Source of the DNA: Symbiodinium natans | Taxonomy: Eukaryota; Sar; Dinophyceae; Suessiales; Symbiodiniaceae | Assembly (NCBI GenBank): GCA_905221605.1 | Contig: CAJNDS010002745.1 | Coordinates: 1,398,203 to 1,462,202 of the forward strand | DNA length: 64,000 nt | Direction: 5' to 3' | Part shown: positions 63,906 to 64,000 of the stretch, piece after piece | Layout of the letters: each line of letters starts with the position of its first letter | Position numbering within the stretch: the first letter of the stretch is position 1 | Translations under genes and position numbers: made by a program | Notes under the pieces: generated by a model | Told to the model about the DNA's origin: nothing | Databases searched by the model: none | The model's input: the letters and a program-made list of their open reading frames with translations, nothing else

Positions 63906-64000
63906 TCCCAGAGTGTCTCTAGGGTGTTCTTGTGGACATTAGGGTTTAGGGCTTAGGGTTCAAGTTCAGTAGACGCAGACATCATGGAGTTTGCAAGTTT

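Overview
Nuclear DNA of a eukaryote, most likely a dinoflagellate and probably a Symbiodiniaceae-like alga. Reasons: (1) dozens of interstitial telomere-type arrays (TTTAGGG / CCCTAAA); (2) exons that join in frame through GT-AG and many GC-AG introns, usually with AG|G at the acceptor; (3) two short inverted-repeat elements that behave as introns (introners); (4) protein families I remember only from predicted dinoflagellate proteomes. Nothing prokaryotic is visible. Gene models were made by eye and need transcripts.

The window has two compartments. Outer compartment (1-6243 and 29351-64000): short unique stretches of about 60-400 bp alternate with telomere-type arrays whose polarity flips constantly, plus at least ten families of 85-220 bp MITE-like elements. 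Many unique stretches read as exons. The two best models are a minus-strand gene at the left edge (1-693), split by a MITE-like intron, and a minus-strand gene 3' end (37599-38330), split by another MITE-like intron and by an intron made largely of telomere repeats.

Inner compartment (6244-29350): 23,107 bp almost free of clean telomere arrays, bounded by 28-bp terminal inverted repeats (26/28 identical) and flanked by a TA duplication. Removing it and one TA restores a TTTAGGG unit, so it reads as one giant DNA transposon inserted in a telomere-type array. All its genes point right. The first (6905 to 17310, perhaps more than one gene) ends in a seven-exon, 337-residue module resembling a cytosine-C5 DNA methyltransferase fold. 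The second (19590 to 29037) begins with a short domain, then a Pro/Gln/Ser/Met-rich disordered region and helical domains, and ends in a TNP2/CACTA-like DDE transposase whose stop lies 285 bp from the right inverted repeat. Between them (17311-19589) is a 120-bp minisatellite. Introns of the element carry long CT, GA, GT, AT and G tracts.

Working hypothesis: a very large, intron-rich, CMC-type transposon that encodes both its transposase and a methyltransferase-like protein and has landed in telomere-type repeat DNA; around it, telomere repeats and MITEs occupy introns and break points of host genes.
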